Shown: positions 35,328 to 44,456 of the stretch, one piece after another
Layout: each line of letters starts with the position of its first letter
Position numbering within the stretch: position 1 is the first letter of the stretch
Source: Hoeflea sp. 108
GTDB taxonomy: Bacteria; Pseudomonadota; Alphaproteobacteria; Rhizobiales; Rhizobiaceae
Length of the DNA stretch: 64,000 bases
Reading direction: 5' to 3'
Assembly: GCF_000372965.1 (NCBI RefSeq)
Contig: NZ_KB890024.1
Location: forward strand, 1,242,839 to 1,306,838
Made by a program: the position numbers and the translations under genes
Notes under the pieces: generated by a model
The model's input: only the letters and a program-made list of their open reading frames with translations
What the model was told of the DNA's origin: nothing
Databases searched by the model: none

Positions 35328-35497
35328 GACGGTCCGGGAAAAATGGGCCGGTGCAAAGCGCGGCCGGGCAACTCAAGGCGCCGCGAATACACCATTCCGG
35401 TCCGAACCGCAAATTCGGACGCCTGCTTCATCAATTGTTTACGCTGATCGGTAACCATAATGGCGAGTAAACAGTAACGCGTCATCCGGGTATCAGA

Positions 35498-36631
35498 ATG
35501 TCAGCAGTGCGTCCTCTTAGCCAGCTTTCCCGCACGCCTCAGCCGTCCGAATGGCTCGACACAATCATCAAGGGTGATTGCATCGCCGCGCTCGACAAGC
35601 TGCCGTCGGCATCGGTCGACGTCATCTTCGCCGACCCGCCCTACAACCTCCAGCTCGATGGCGAGCTGCACCGTCCCGACCAGTCCAAGGTGGACGCTGT
35701 CGACGACCACTGGGACCAGTTCGAGAGCTTCGAGGCATACGATGCCTTCACTCGTGCCTGGCTTCTGGCGGCGCGCCGAGTGCTCAAGCCGAACGGCACG
35801 ATCTGGGTGATCGGCTCGTACCACAACATCTTCCGTGTCGGCGCCAAGATGCAGGACATCGGCTTCTGGATCCTCAACGACGTGGTGTGGCGCAAGACCA
35901 ACCCGATGCCGAACTTCCGCGGTCGGCGCTTCCAGAACGCACACGAGACGATGATCTGGGCTTCGCGCGACCAGAAGGGCAAGGGCTACACCTTCAACTA
36001 CGAAGCCATGAAGGCGTCGAACGACGACGTTCAGATGCGGTCCGACTGGCTGTTCCCGATCTGCACCGGTGGCGAGCGCCTGAAGGACGACAACGGCAAC
36101 AAGCTGCACCCGACCCAGAAGCCGGAAGCACTGCTGGCCCGCATCATGCTGGCCTCGTCAAAGCCGGGCGACGTCATTCTCGACCCGTTCTTCGGCTCGG
36201 GCACGACGGGTGCGGTCGCCAAGCGCCTCGGCCGCCACTTTGTCGGCATCGAGCGCGAGCAGTCCTACATCGATGCCGCCCAGGAGCGCATCGCCTCGGT
36301 GCGTACGCTCGACGGTCCTGAACTCACCGTGCTGACCGGCAAGCGCGCCGAGCCGCGGGTCGCCTTTATCAGCCTGATCGACATGGGCCTGCTGGCCCCT
36401 GGCGCCAAGCTCTATGATGCCAAGAAACGCCATTCGGCCACGGTTCGCGCCGACGGCACGCTGGTGGCCGGCGACAATGCCGGCTCGATCCATCGCGTCG
36501 GCGCCGCAGTCCAGGGGTTCGATGCCTGCAACGGCTGGACCTTCTGGCACTATGAGCGGGCAGGCGGTCTCACCCAGATCGACGAACTGCGCCGCATCGT
36601 TCGCGTCGGCATGGAAAAGGCAGGGGCATAA
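35498..36631 (+). CDS. ccrM: Cell-cycle adenine DNA methyltransferase CcrM (GANTC)
   Basis: A 377-residue beta-class N6-adenine methyltransferase. The catalytic motif is DPPYN (residues 46-50), the SAM motif DPFFGSGTTGAVA, and the target region MPNFRGRRFQNAHETMIWA is CcrM-typical. The C-terminal domain (about 270-377, ending FDACNGWTFWHYERAGG) is the extension needed for DNA recognition in CcrM. In Caulobacter and rhizobia it methylates GANTC just before division and is essential or nearly so. No cognate restriction enzyme is nearby, as expected. I found no GANTC site in the 170 bp upstream. Confidence 0.95.
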   Translation: MSAVRPLSQLSRTPQPSEWLDTIIKGDCIAALDKLPSASVDVIFADPPYNLQLDGELHRPDQSKVDAVDDHWDQFESFEAYDAFTRAWLLAARRVLKPNGTIWVIGSYHNIFRVGAKMQDIGFWILNDVVWRKTNPMPNFRGRRFQNAHETMIWASRDQKGKGYTFNYEAMKASNDDVQMRSDWLFPICTGGERLKDDNGNKLHPTQKPEALLARIMLASSKPGDVILDPFFGSGTTGAVAKRLGRHFVGIEREQSYIDAAQERIASVRTLDGPELTVLTGKRAEPRVAFISLIDMGLLAPGAKLYDAKKRHSATVRADGTLVAGDNAGSIHRVGAAVQGFDACNGWTFWHYERAGGLTQIDELRRIVRVGMEKAGA

Positions 36632-36649
36632 CCACCCATGCGATCACCG

Positions 36650-36674
36650 GTCGCGCCTCATAGTCAGGCGCGAC
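36650..36674. repeat. Inverted repeat downstream of ccrM
   Basis: GTCGCGCC (36650-36657), 9-nt spacer, GGCGCGAC (36667-36674), a perfect 8-bp stem 18 bp after the ccrM stop. It has no T-tract and may be a factor-dependent terminator or a small palindromic repeat. The rest of the gap to 36790 shows nothing else. Confidence 0.4.
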
Positions 36675-36790
36675 GGATCAGGCTCCATGGCTTGTGCCAT
36701 CTGGCCCTTCAGGAACTCAAGCGGTCCTGTAAAACAGTTTGAAATTCTTGGCCTCGCGGCTTCGGATTTCGTTGGTCGGTCGGTTTCCAG

Positions 36791-37402
36791 TCACCGCCCG
36801 ATCCCGAGACGCTCGAGGTCCGCCTCGAGCGTTTTGGCGTTTGTGAACAGCACTGCCTGCCAGCCGGCGTCGATGGCGGCGTTCACGTTCTTCTGGCTGT
36901 CGTCGATGAACAGCGAGGCTTTCGGGTCGAGTCCGAAGGTCTCGACATGCAGGTCGTAGATGCGGCGGTCGGGCTTGATCAGGCCGACGTCACCGGAAAC
37001 CGTCACGCCGCGCGGCGTCTCCAGGAACGGGAAGCGGCCGCGTGCTTCGCGGAACGTGTCTGACGCCCAATTGGTCAGCATGGTGACGTCGTGGCCGGCA
37101 GCGACCAGGCTCTCCATCAGCGCGACGCTGTCTTGGTAGTGATGCGGCACCATTTCGTGCCAGTTTTCGCGGAAGGCACGGATGTTCTTCTCGTGCTCGG
37201 GATGTTCGACGATCAGCAGGGCTTCGGCTTCTTCCCAGGTGCGACCGCGGTCCTGCTCGATGTTCCAGTCGCTGGTGCAGACATTGTCGAAGAACCAGCG
37301 CCTCTGGACCGGATCGGGGATGATGCGGCTGAAGGGAAGGTCAGGGTCGTAGTGGATCAGCACCTTGCCGATGTCATAGACGATGTGGCGGATCTCGCTC
37401 AT
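36791..37402 (-). CDS. HAD family hydrolase, YihX-like
   Basis: A 203-residue HAD-IA protein. Motif I reads VYDIGKVLIHYD: the first Asp is present and the second is replaced by Gly, as in the YihX/sugar-phosphatase branch and in the N-domain of epoxide hydrolases. Motif II is LTNWASD, motif III GLIKPDRRIYD, and motif IV FIDDSQKNV. A phosphatase on a sugar phosphate is likely but unproven. It starts 3 nt after mutY on the same strand, so it is cotranscribed with it. Confidence 0.85.
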   Translation of the reverse strand: MSEIRHIVYDIGKVLIHYDPDLPFSRIIPDPVQRRWFFDNVCTSDWNIEQDRGRTWEEAEALLIVEHPEHEKNIRAFRENWHEMVPHHYQDSVALMESLVAAGHDVTMLTNWASDTFREARGRFPFLETPRGVTVSGDVGLIKPDRRIYDLHVETFGLDPKASLFIDDSQKNVNAAIDAGWQAVLFTNAKTLEADLERLGIGR

Positions 37403-37405
37403 TCC

Positions 37406-38518
37406 CTAGCGTCCTCTTTTCGTTGCACCCGGTATGGCAGCTTCGATGACTTTTTTCATGACGGTTGGCAAGGCTTCGCCATTGAGCTCGTGGGCGGACG
37501 ACCAGAAGTGGCCGTCGAACTCGACGCGCTGGGGCAGATCTGCCCGGAATACGTCGAGGTCGAGCGCAAAATGTGTGAAGACGTGGTTGATGCTGCCGGC
37601 GCGCTGCCACCTGGCGGGGAAGGGCGCGCTCTCTGTGCCGGTGGCGCCGTCGATCCGCGCCGTCCAGCCCGTTGTCGGCACCTCGGTCATGCCGCCCAAG
37701 AGGCCCTTGCCGGGGCGTTTGCGCAGCAGCACCGAACCATCCGATGTGACGGCGACGAAGGCGGCGCCACGCCGCTGCGGCTTCTCGGCCTTGGGCGGCT
37801 TGACCGGATAGAGTTCGGGATCGCCATTGACGATCGCGCTGCAGTCCTCGCGCAGCGGGCAGAGCATGCAACGCGGCCGGCGGGGTGTGCAGATGGTGGC
37901 GCCGAGGTCCATCATCGCCTGGGCGAAGTCGCCGGGACGAGATGCTGCGAGCATGCGCTCGACATGGGCGCGGATTACCGGCTTGGCCTCGGGCAGGGGT
38001 GTTGCGATCGAAAACAGGCGCGTGACGACGCGCTCGACATTGCCGTCGACCACGGCCGCCGGTCGGTTGAAGGCGATGGAGGCGATGGCTGCAGCCGTGT
38101 AGGGACCGATGCCAGGCAATTCGCGCAGGCCGTCTTCGGTGTCGGGAAAGCGGTTGTCGTGTTTGGCGGCGACCGTTTCGGCACAGGCCTTGAGGTTACG
38201 GGCCCGCGAATAATAGCCGAGCCCCGCCCAGGCCTTCATCACATCCTCTGCATCCGCCGCGGCGAGTGAGCCGACGTCCGGCCATTTTTCGAGGAAGGTG
38301 CGGAAATAGGGTTTGACCGCTTCGACCGTCGTCTGCTGCAGCATGATTTCAGACAGCCAGACGCGGTAAGGATCGGGTCGCAGGCCTTTGGCCAGCTCCC
38401 GCGGCGGCATCCGCCACGGCAATTCCCGGTGGTTTGCGTCGTACCAGGCGAGCAGGCCCGAGGCGATCCGGATGTCTGCGTCATCGGCATGCTTGCGGGT
38501 CTGTGCTGGGGATGCCAT
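37406..38518 (-). CDS. mutY: Adenine DNA glycosylase MutY
   Basis: A 370-residue base-excision repair enzyme that removes adenine opposite 8-oxoguanine. The HhH-GPD fold is clear: LPWR, SEIMLQQTTVEAV (catalytic Glu), helix-hairpin-helix LPGIGPYTAAAIASIAF, and VVDGNVERV with the catalytic Asp. The 4Fe-4S cysteines are C-x6-C-x2-C-x5-C in the run CTPRRPRCMLCPLREDC. The C-terminal NUDIX-like domain recognises 8-oxoG. First in the gene order mutY-dciA-dsbA-smc, but on the opposite strand. Confidence 0.95.
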   Translation of the reverse strand: MASPAQTRKHADDADIRIASGLLAWYDANHRELPWRMPPRELAKGLRPDPYRVWLSEIMLQQTTVEAVKPYFRTFLEKWPDVGSLAAADAEDVMKAWAGLGYYSRARNLKACAETVAAKHDNRFPDTEDGLRELPGIGPYTAAAIASIAFNRPAAVVDGNVERVVTRLFSIATPLPEAKPVIRAHVERMLAASRPGDFAQAMMDLGATICTPRRPRCMLCPLREDCSAIVNGDPELYPVKPPKAEKPQRRGAAFVAVTSDGSVLLRKRPGKGLLGGMTEVPTTGWTARIDGATGTESAPFPARWQRAGSINHVFTHFALDLDVFRADLPQRVEFDGHFWSSAHELNGEALPTVMKKVIEAAIPGATKRGR

Positions 38519-38576
38519 TGGTGGTCGGAACTGCCTTCGGCGTTACATGTCGACAAGGTTATCTCTGGAGCACGAC

Positions 38577-39074
38577 ATGGCAGGTAAAAGGTGGACGGGC
38601 AATCCCGTCCCGGTCAGCGATCTCGCCAGCGCCATCCTCGATCCCGTGCTGCGCAAGCGCACCGGCATATCGGTGGGGCTCGTCCAGTCCTGGGAGGAGA
38701 TCGTCGGGCCGCGCTTGGCGCTGAACTCGCGGCCGGAGAAGATCCAGTGGCCGCGCCGGATGCACGAGGACGATCCGTTCGAGCCGGCGGTGCTGGTGGT
38801 TGCCTGCTCGGGGTCGGCGGCACTTCATCTGCAGCACGAAACCGGCGAGATCATCGGCCGGGTCAATTCCTTTCTCGGGTTCAACGCGATTGGCCGCATC
38901 CGCATCGTCCAGAAGCCGGTTTCGCGGCATGCGGGCCCGGTCCGGCCGCGCCTGCGCAAGCTCACCGATGCCGAGCAGTCGAAGATTGCCGGAACTGTAA
39001 GCTTGATCGAAGATGAGGGGCTGAAGGCATCGCTGGAGAAGCTGGGTGCGACGATATTGGCCTCCCGCAAGTAG
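38577..39074 (+). CDS. DciA/DUF721 family protein
   Basis: A 165-residue protein of the DUF721 (DciA) family. DciA helps load the replicative helicase in bacteria lacking DnaC/DnaI. The pattern DLASAILDPVLRKRTG, QSWEEIVGPRLALNS, and LVVACSGSAALHLQHETGEIIGRVN is typical. ATG 38577 has GGAG 6 nt away. It is divergent from mutY with 58 bp between. The link to helicase loading is known for other species and inferred here. Confidence 0.85.
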   Translation: MAGKRWTGNPVPVSDLASAILDPVLRKRTGISVGLVQSWEEIVGPRLALNSRPEKIQWPRRMHEDDPFEPAVLVVACSGSAALHLQHETGEIIGRVNSFLGFNAIGRIRIVQKPVSRHAGPVRPRLRKLTDAEQSKIAGTVSLIEDEGLKASLEKLGATILASRK

Positions 39075-39090
39075 AAATGCCGGGAATCTC

Positions 39091-39112
39091 GCGCTTTCGT
39101 GATTGAAAGTGC
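39091..39112 (+). terminator. Weak hairpin after dciA
   Basis: GCGCTTTC (39091-39098) and GAAAGTGC (39105-39112) pair with one G-T pair, shortly after the dciA stop. The following tract is AT-rich (GGAAATTTG). The remainder of the gap to 39216 probably holds the dsbA promoter. Confidence 0.35.
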
Positions 39113-39216
39113 GGAAATTTGCGATTGGTTTGGGGACAGCCATGCCTTAATTCGCGCCAACTCTCGCCTTCACGTAAATCCGCATTGCAAAATCCAACCA
39201 TCGTCAGGTGATTCGT

Positions 39217-39957
39217 ATGTTCCCTTCCATTTCCCGCAGGACCGCACTTACCGGGCTGGCAGCCGTTTCGGCCGCAGCACTGCTCTCCGCTTGCAGCGAC
39301 TCCGGCGAGGAAGCCAAGGCGGCGACGCCGAAGCCTGCCGAACCTGCGACGCCTGCAGCCCCGGCCACCCCGGCGACGCCTGTCCAGGCGGTGAAGGCTC
39401 CCGACGCGCAGGGCACGGTCGACATGGCCAAGCTGCTCGAGGCCGGCACGCTGCCCGATATGGTGCTCGGCAAGGCCGACGCGCCGGTGACCATCGTCGA
39501 ATACGCCTCGATGACCTGCCCGCACTGCGCGCATTTCCACGAGACGACGCTGCCGGCGCTCAAGACCAAGTACATCGACACCGGCAAGGCGCGCCTGATC
39601 TACCGCGAGTTCCCGTTCGATCCGCTGGCCGAAGCGGGCTTCATGCTTGCGCGCTGCTCGAAGGACAACTACTTCCCGATGGTCGACGTGCTGTTCAAGC
39701 AGCAGTCGAACTGGGCCGCTTCGCAGAACCCGAAGGACGCGCTGCTTCAGATTTCCAAGCTGGCCGGCTTTACACAGGAGTCGTTCGAGGCCTGCTTGAC
39801 TGACCAGAAGCTTCTGGACGATATCAGGGCTGTGCGCGCCCGCGGCGAGAAGGATTTCAAGGTCGACTCGACGCCGACCTTCTTCATCAACGGGAAAGTC
39901 TACAAAGGGGCGATGACGATTGACGAAATGTCGGCGATTATCGACGGCATGCTCTGA
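39217..39957 (+). CDS. DsbA/thioredoxin-fold thiol oxidoreductase, probable Tat-exported lipoprotein
   Basis: A 246-residue DsbA-like protein with the redox motif CPHC (SMTCPHCAHFHETTL) and the cis-Pro in DSTPTFFINGK. The N-terminus has a twin-arginine signal (SRRTALTGLAAVSAAA) followed by LLSAC, a lipobox, so it is likely exported folded and lipid-anchored. A Pro/Ala/Thr-rich spacer (about residues 30-60) lifts the domain from the membrane. ATG 39217 with AGGTG upstream is preferred to GTG 39208. It precedes smc by 60 bp, a common alphaproteobacterial arrangement. Confidence 0.9.
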   Translation: MFPSISRRTALTGLAAVSAAALLSACSDSGEEAKAATPKPAEPATPAAPATPATPVQAVKAPDAQGTVDMAKLLEAGTLPDMVLGKADAPVTIVEYASMTCPHCAHFHETTLPALKTKYIDTGKARLIYREFPFDPLAEAGFMLARCSKDNYFPMVDVLFKQQSNWAASQNPKDALLQISKLAGFTQESFEACLTDQKLLDDIRAVRARGEKDFKVDSTPTFFINGKVYKGAMTIDEMSAIIDGML

Positions 39958-40017
39958 TAGGTTCGCAGCGCCGAAGCGGATGAGCTTCGGCGCTCCCTTT
40001 TGCGCGGGTTGGCGCGG

Positions 40018-43000
40018 ATGAAGTTTTCGCGCCTCCGCCTTCTCGGTTTCAAATCCTTCGTCGAGCCCGGCGAGTTCGTCATCGAACGCGGCCTGACCGG
40101 CATCGTCGGGCCGAACGGCTGCGGCAAATCCAATCTGGTCGAAGCGTTGCGCTGGGTGATGGGCGAAAGCTCATACAAGAACATGCGCGCCTCGGGCATG
40201 GACGACGTCATCTTCTCGGGTTCGGGCACCCGGCCGGCACGTAACACCGCCGAAGTCACGCTTTTCCTCGACAACACCGACCGCACCGCGCCTGCGTCCT
40301 TCAATGACGCCGACGAACTCCAGGTGTCGCGCCGCATCGAGCGCGAGGCCGGTTCCGTCTATCGCATCAACGGCAAGGAAGCCCGCGCCAAGGACGTGCA
40401 ACTTCTGTTCGCTGATCAGTCGACGGGTGCACGTTCGCCCTCGATGGTCGGGCAGGGGCGTATCGGCGAGCTGATCCAGGCCAAGCCGCAGGCGCGCCGC
40501 GCCCTGCTCGAAGAGGCGGCAGGTATTTCCGGCTTGCACACGCGCCGCCATGAGGCGGAACTGCGCCTGCGCGCCGCCGAGCAGAACCTGGAGCGCCTTG
40601 ACGATGTCGTCGGCGAGTTGGAAGGCCAGATCGAGAGCCTGAAGCGCCAGGCGCGCCAGGCGTCGCGTTTCAAGAACCTGTCGGCCGACATCCGCAAGGC
40701 GGAAGCGACGCTGCTGCACCTGCGCTGGACGCTTGCCAAGACGCAGGAAGGCGAGGCGCAATCGGCGCTGGCCGTCGCGACTTCGCTCGTTGCCGAACGT
40801 GCCGCCTCCCAGATGGCGGCGGCCAAGGATCAGGCGATCGGCGCCCATAAGCTGCCTGAGATGCGTGAGGCCGATGCCTCGGCAGCCGCGACCCTGCAGC
40901 GGCTGTCGATTGCCCGCTCGCAGCTCGAGGAAGAGGCTGGCCGCATCAATTCGCGCCAGAGCGAACTTGATCGCCGCCTGCAGCAGCTCGATGCGGACAT
41001 TGCCCGCGAGCAGCGGATGATCGGCGACAACGCCGCGATCCTGTCGCGGCTTGATGCCGAAGAGCGGTCGCTGCGCGACGAGAACGACGGCGCGGCCGAC
41101 CGCGAGGCGGAGACCCGCGCGGCACTTGACGAAGCAATGGCGACGCTGGCCAAGACCGAGGCCGAGCTTGGCCGGGCGACCGCCGAGCGCGCCGAGGCGG
41201 CTGCGGGACGCAGCCAGGCCGAACGCGCCATGCGCGATGCCGCCGAACGCCGCGACCGTTTTGCGCGCCAGCTCGCCGAGCTTGACCGCGAGGCCGGCGA
41301 GATCGCTGCCCGGATCGCAGCACTCGCCGATCCGGCTGAAAAGCGCATGCTGGCCGAAGCCGCCCAGGAAGCGCTGGAAGAAGCAGAATATGCCGCGGCC
41401 GAGGCTGAACGCGCGGTTGGCGAGGCGCGCCAGGCAGAAGCGGCATCCCGCCAGCCGCTGCAGGAGGCCAAGGCCGAGCTCGCCCGCATCGAGACTGAGG
41501 CGCGCACGCTGGCCAAGATCATCGCCGCCGTATCGGGCGATGCCTATCCGGCAGTGCTCGAGCAGATCGGCGTTGACCGCGGCTTTGAGACCGCACTCGG
41601 CGCTGCCCTCGGCGATGATCTCGAAGCAGCGCTCGACAGCGCAGCACCGGTGCACTGGAGCGGCGCCAAGCCGGCGCCGACCGATCCGAAACTGCCGGCG
41701 GGCGCCAGCAGCCTTGCCGAAATGGTCCGCGCTCCGCAGCAGCTGGCACGCCGCCTTGCCCAGGTCGGCGTGATCGATGCGGCCGACGGCCCGCTGCTGC
41801 AGCCATTGTTGGCCCCGGGCCAAAGGCTCGTCAGCAAGGAAGGCGCCCTGTGGCGCTGGGATGGGCTGACGGCAAGCGCCGATGCGCCGACCGCGGCAGC
41901 GCTTCGTCTTGCCCAGAAGAACCGCCTGGCCGAACTCGATGCCGAGGCGATTGAGGCTACGCTCATCGTGCGCGCTGCCGAGGAAGCACTGGCGCGCGCC
42001 GAAGCTGCCGTGCGCGAAAGCGCTGAGGCCGAACGGCTGGCCAGACAGGCGGGGCGAGACGCGCAGCATCAGGTGAGTGCGGCGCGCGATGCGCTCGCCC
42101 AGGCCGAGCGGGCCGCTGGCGAATTGAGCAGCCGTCGCGCAGCACTCGATGAGGCACGCAGCCGCGTTGCCGATTCGCATGAGGAAGCGCATGCCGTCTA
42201 TGTCGAGGCGGAGGACATGCTTGGCGCTGCCGCCGACCTCGGCGATCTTCAGCAGCGTCTCGACCAGCTTTCGGCTTCGGTCGCACGAGAGCGCTCGGCC
42301 CTGGCCGATGCGCGCGCCGTCCATGATGGCCTGAACCGCGAGGCGGAAGCGCGGTCGCGCCGGCTGGGTTCGATCGGCGCCGAACGCCAGAGCTGGGTGC
42401 TGCGCGCCGAAAGCGCGGCCGAACAGATCGAATCCCTGACCGAGCGCCGCGAGGAAGCCGGAGCCGAGCGCGAGGCGCTTGCGGAGGCGCCGGATGAACT
42501 GGACGCGCGCCGTCGCTCGCTGATGTCGCAGCTCAACCAGGCAGAGGCGCAGCGCAAGGAGGTTTCAGACCGCTTGCAGGAAGCCGAGGCCAAGCAGGCT
42601 GTGCTCGACAAGGCGGCGACAGCTGCCATCCAGGGGCTTGCGGAGGCCCGCGAGGCACGTGCGCGTTCGGAGGAGCGGCTGACCGCTGCCGACGAGCGCC
42701 GTCGCGAGATCGAAGCGCGCATCCAGGAAGTGCTGAACACGGCTCCCCATCTCGTCATCCGCCACACCGGCCTCGAAGCCGACAGCCCGATGCCCGACCC
42801 GGTCGAGATCGAAAGGACCCTGGAGCGACTGAAGCTGGAGCGCGAGCGCCTGGGCGCCGTCAATCTGCGCGCCGAGGAAGAGCAGAAGGAACTGTCCGAG
42901 CGGCTGGAGGCGATCGTCTCCGAGCGCGAGGACATCATCGAGGCAATCCGCAAGCTTCGCCAGGGCATCCAGGGTTTGAACCGCGAAGGACGCGAACGGT

Positions 43001-43476
43001 TGCTGGCCGCGTTCGATCTGGTCAACGGGCATTTCAAGCGGCTGTTCACGCATCTCTTCGGCGGCGGCACCGCCGAATTGCAATTGATCGAGTCGGAAGA
43101 TCCTCTCGAGGCCGGCCTCGAAATCCTTGCCCGCCCGCCCGGCAAGAAGCCGCAGACTATGACGCTTTTGTCCGGCGGCGAGCAGGCGCTGACAGCGATG
43201 GCGCTGATCTTTGCGGTGTTTTTGACCAATCCGGCGCCGATCTGCGTGCTCGACGAGGTCGACGCGCCGCTCGACGATCACAATGTCGAGCGCTTCTGCA
43301 ACCTGATGGACGAAATGGCCGCTTCGACGGAGACGCGTTTCGTCGTCATTACCCATAACCCGATCACCATGGCGCGCATGAACAGGCTGTTCGGCGTCAC
43401 CATGGCCGAGCAAGGTGTGAGCCAGCTGGTTTCGGTCGACCTGCAGGCGGCCGAGGCCCTGCGCGAGGCCAGCTAG
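40018..43476 (+). CDS. smc: Chromosome segregation protein SMC
   Basis: A 1152-residue SMC ATPase that compacts and aligns sister chromosomes with ScpA and ScpB (not in the window). The N-terminal Walker A is GPNGCGKSN in the first 40 residues. Long coiled coils flank a hinge near residues 500-620 (SGDAYPAVLEQIGVDRGFETALGAALGDDLEAAL), and the C-terminal half-head has signature LLSGGEQALTAMALIFA and Walker B CVLDEVDAPLDD. Length and layout are complete. ATG 40018 gives MKFSRLRLLGFKSF, the family N-terminus. Confidence 0.97.
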   Translation: MKFSRLRLLGFKSFVEPGEFVIERGLTGIVGPNGCGKSNLVEALRWVMGESSYKNMRASGMDDVIFSGSGTRPARNTAEVTLFLDNTDRTAPASFNDADELQVSRRIEREAGSVYRINGKEARAKDVQLLFADQSTGARSPSMVGQGRIGELIQAKPQARRALLEEAAGISGLHTRRHEAELRLRAAEQNLERLDDVVGELEGQIESLKRQARQASRFKNLSADIRKAEATLLHLRWTLAKTQEGEAQSALAVATSLVAERAASQMAAAKDQAIGAHKLPEMREADASAAATLQRLSIARSQLEEEAGRINSRQSELDRRLQQLDADIAREQRMIGDNAAILSRLDAEERSLRDENDGAADREAETRAALDEAMATLAKTEAELGRATAERAEAAAGRSQAERAMRDAAERRDRFARQLAELDREAGEIAARIAALADPAEKRMLAEAAQEALEEAEYAAAEAERAVGEARQAEAASRQPLQEAKAELARIETEARTLAKIIAAVSGDAYPAVLEQIGVDRGFETALGAALGDDLEAALDSAAPVHWSGAKPAPTDPKLPAGASSLAEMVRAPQQLARRLAQVGVIDAADGPLLQPLLAPGQRLVSKEGALWRWDGLTASADAPTAAALRLAQKNRLAELDAEAIEATLIVRAAEEALARAEAAVRESAEAERLARQAGRDAQHQVSAARDALAQAERAAGELSSRRAALDEARSRVADSHEEAHAVYVEAEDMLGAAADLGDLQQRLDQLSASVARERSALADARAVHDGLNREAEARSRRLGSIGAERQSWVLRAESAAEQIESLTERREEAGAEREALAEAPDELDARRRSLMSQLNQAEAQRKEVSDRLQEAEAKQAVLDKAATAAIQGLAEAREARARSEERLTAADERRREIEARIQEVLNTAPHLVIRHTGLEADSPMPDPVEIERTLERLKLERERLGAVNLRAEEEQKELSERLEAIVSEREDIIEAIRKLRQGIQGLNREGRERLLAAFDLVNGHFKRLFTHLFGGGTAELQLIESEDPLEAGLEILARPPGKKPQTMTLLSGGEQALTAMALIFAVFLTNPAPICVLDEVDAPLDDHNVERFCNLMDEMAASTETRFVVITHNPITMARMNRLFGVTMAEQGVSQLVSVDLQAAEALREAS

Positions 43477-43515
43477 TCAGGAGCGATCTCCGCCGCCTCT
43501 GATACAAGGTCAGCC

Positions 43516-44295
43516 CTATGAGCTGCGTCCGGCCTTTTTCAGCGTGAGGCAGTAGTCTTTGCGGTGACGCCGATAATTGAGTTTGCGCAAACCGGTGTGC
43601 GCAAGCCCTTTCAGCGAAATCACCCAGCTTCGCTGCTTCCTGACCTCGAGGCGTTCGGGTTCGATCAGGCTGCCGCCGAGTTCGTGCCCAATGTCGGCGA
43701 TGAGGTTGGGCTGCACGGACAGCACCCGTAGTTTGAGTTCCCAGAAAAACTTGATGTCCTCGTCGATCTGCCGGAATACCGTCGGACGGCGCAGCATGCG
43801 CTGGGCACCGCGGCGTGTGATCAGGTAGCCGACCATGCCGGCAGTTGGGCTGCCATGCGAGACGATTTTGACGTCGCCTACAGGTATCGACTCCACGACA
43901 GGTCGTTCCTGGAAGTCGAACAGTTTGAGGATGTCCCACACGACCGGCGCCTTCATCAGCGCCTTGACGCGGCTGGCGAACCTGCCGGGGTCGATCAGAT
44001 GGAAGTCGTCCTCAAGGATCAGCGCGACCTTGTGATCGGTTGCGAGGAACTCGCCCATCGCCTTGCGGTGGCTGGCATAGGCCGCCACTTCAGCCGGGGC
44101 TAGCGGACGCTTCGACTTTCGACGGTTTTGCCTTGCGTCATAGATTGCGGCGACTTCAGGAGACTGTGTGGTGAGCCCGTCGACGAAGGTGAAGGGCCAG
44201 GCAAGCGCTTTGAGTTGCGCCCGGGTCGAATTGCGACGGGGGCCGGATTCTGAATCCACGGTCACGACCAGCGTGAGCGGCTCATTAAACTGCAT
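43516..44295 (-). CDS. Glycosyltransferase family 25 protein
   Basis: A 259-residue protein of the family 25 type, which transfers sugars in lipopolysaccharide or other surface glycans. It shows the family opening (an N-terminal strand then RAQLKAL and a FVDGL step), the acidic motif VALILEDDFHLID that binds the metal and sugar nucleotide, and AGMVGYLITRRGAQRML. The gene stands alone, with no other glycan genes nearby. It is flanked by an AT-richer gap of 161 bp, which may mark recent insertion or a surface-variable locus. The glycan target is unknown. Confidence 0.85.
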   Translation of the reverse strand: MQFNEPLTLVVTVDSESGPRRNSTRAQLKALAWPFTFVDGLTTQSPEVAAIYDARQNRRKSKRPLAPAEVAAYASHRKAMGEFLATDHKVALILEDDFHLIDPGRFASRVKALMKAPVVWDILKLFDFQERPVVESIPVGDVKIVSHGSPTAGMVGYLITRRGAQRMLRRPTVFRQIDEDIKFFWELKLRVLSVQPNLIADIGHELGGSLIEPERLEVRKQRSWVISLKGLAHTGLRKLNYRRHRKDYCLTLKKAGRSS

Positions 44296-44375
44296 ATAGC
44301 GTCTCTCTCATGAATGAGGACTACTAGAACTACACGCAGTATTGGGCAGGATAGCCACGTGAATGACGACAACCT

Positions 44376-44403
44376 CATATACGCTCAGGTTGCATCATGT
44401 CAA
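44376..44403 (-). promoter_or_regulatory. Candidate sigma-70 promoter of the glycosyltransferase gene
   Basis: On the minus strand TTGACA (44398-44403) and TATATG (44376-44381) are 16 bp apart, placing transcription start about 74 bp before the GT25 start. The -35 is a perfect match. The rest of the 44296-44456 gap is AT-rich without other signals I can name. Confidence 0.55.
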
Positions 44404-44456
44404 ATGTATACAAACTATTTATTGCATTAGAAAGGGCTTTTTCAACTCGCTCTGAT

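Noticed and set aside
35451..35458. GTAACCAT resembling a CtrA half-site upstream of ccrM
   Set aside because: One mismatch to a short half-site and no correctly spaced second half; not enough to call.
40171..42324. A 717-codon open frame on the minus strand opposite smc
   Set aside because: The sense strand encodes a complete SMC protein; the antisense translation mirrors the repetitive coiled-coil codons.
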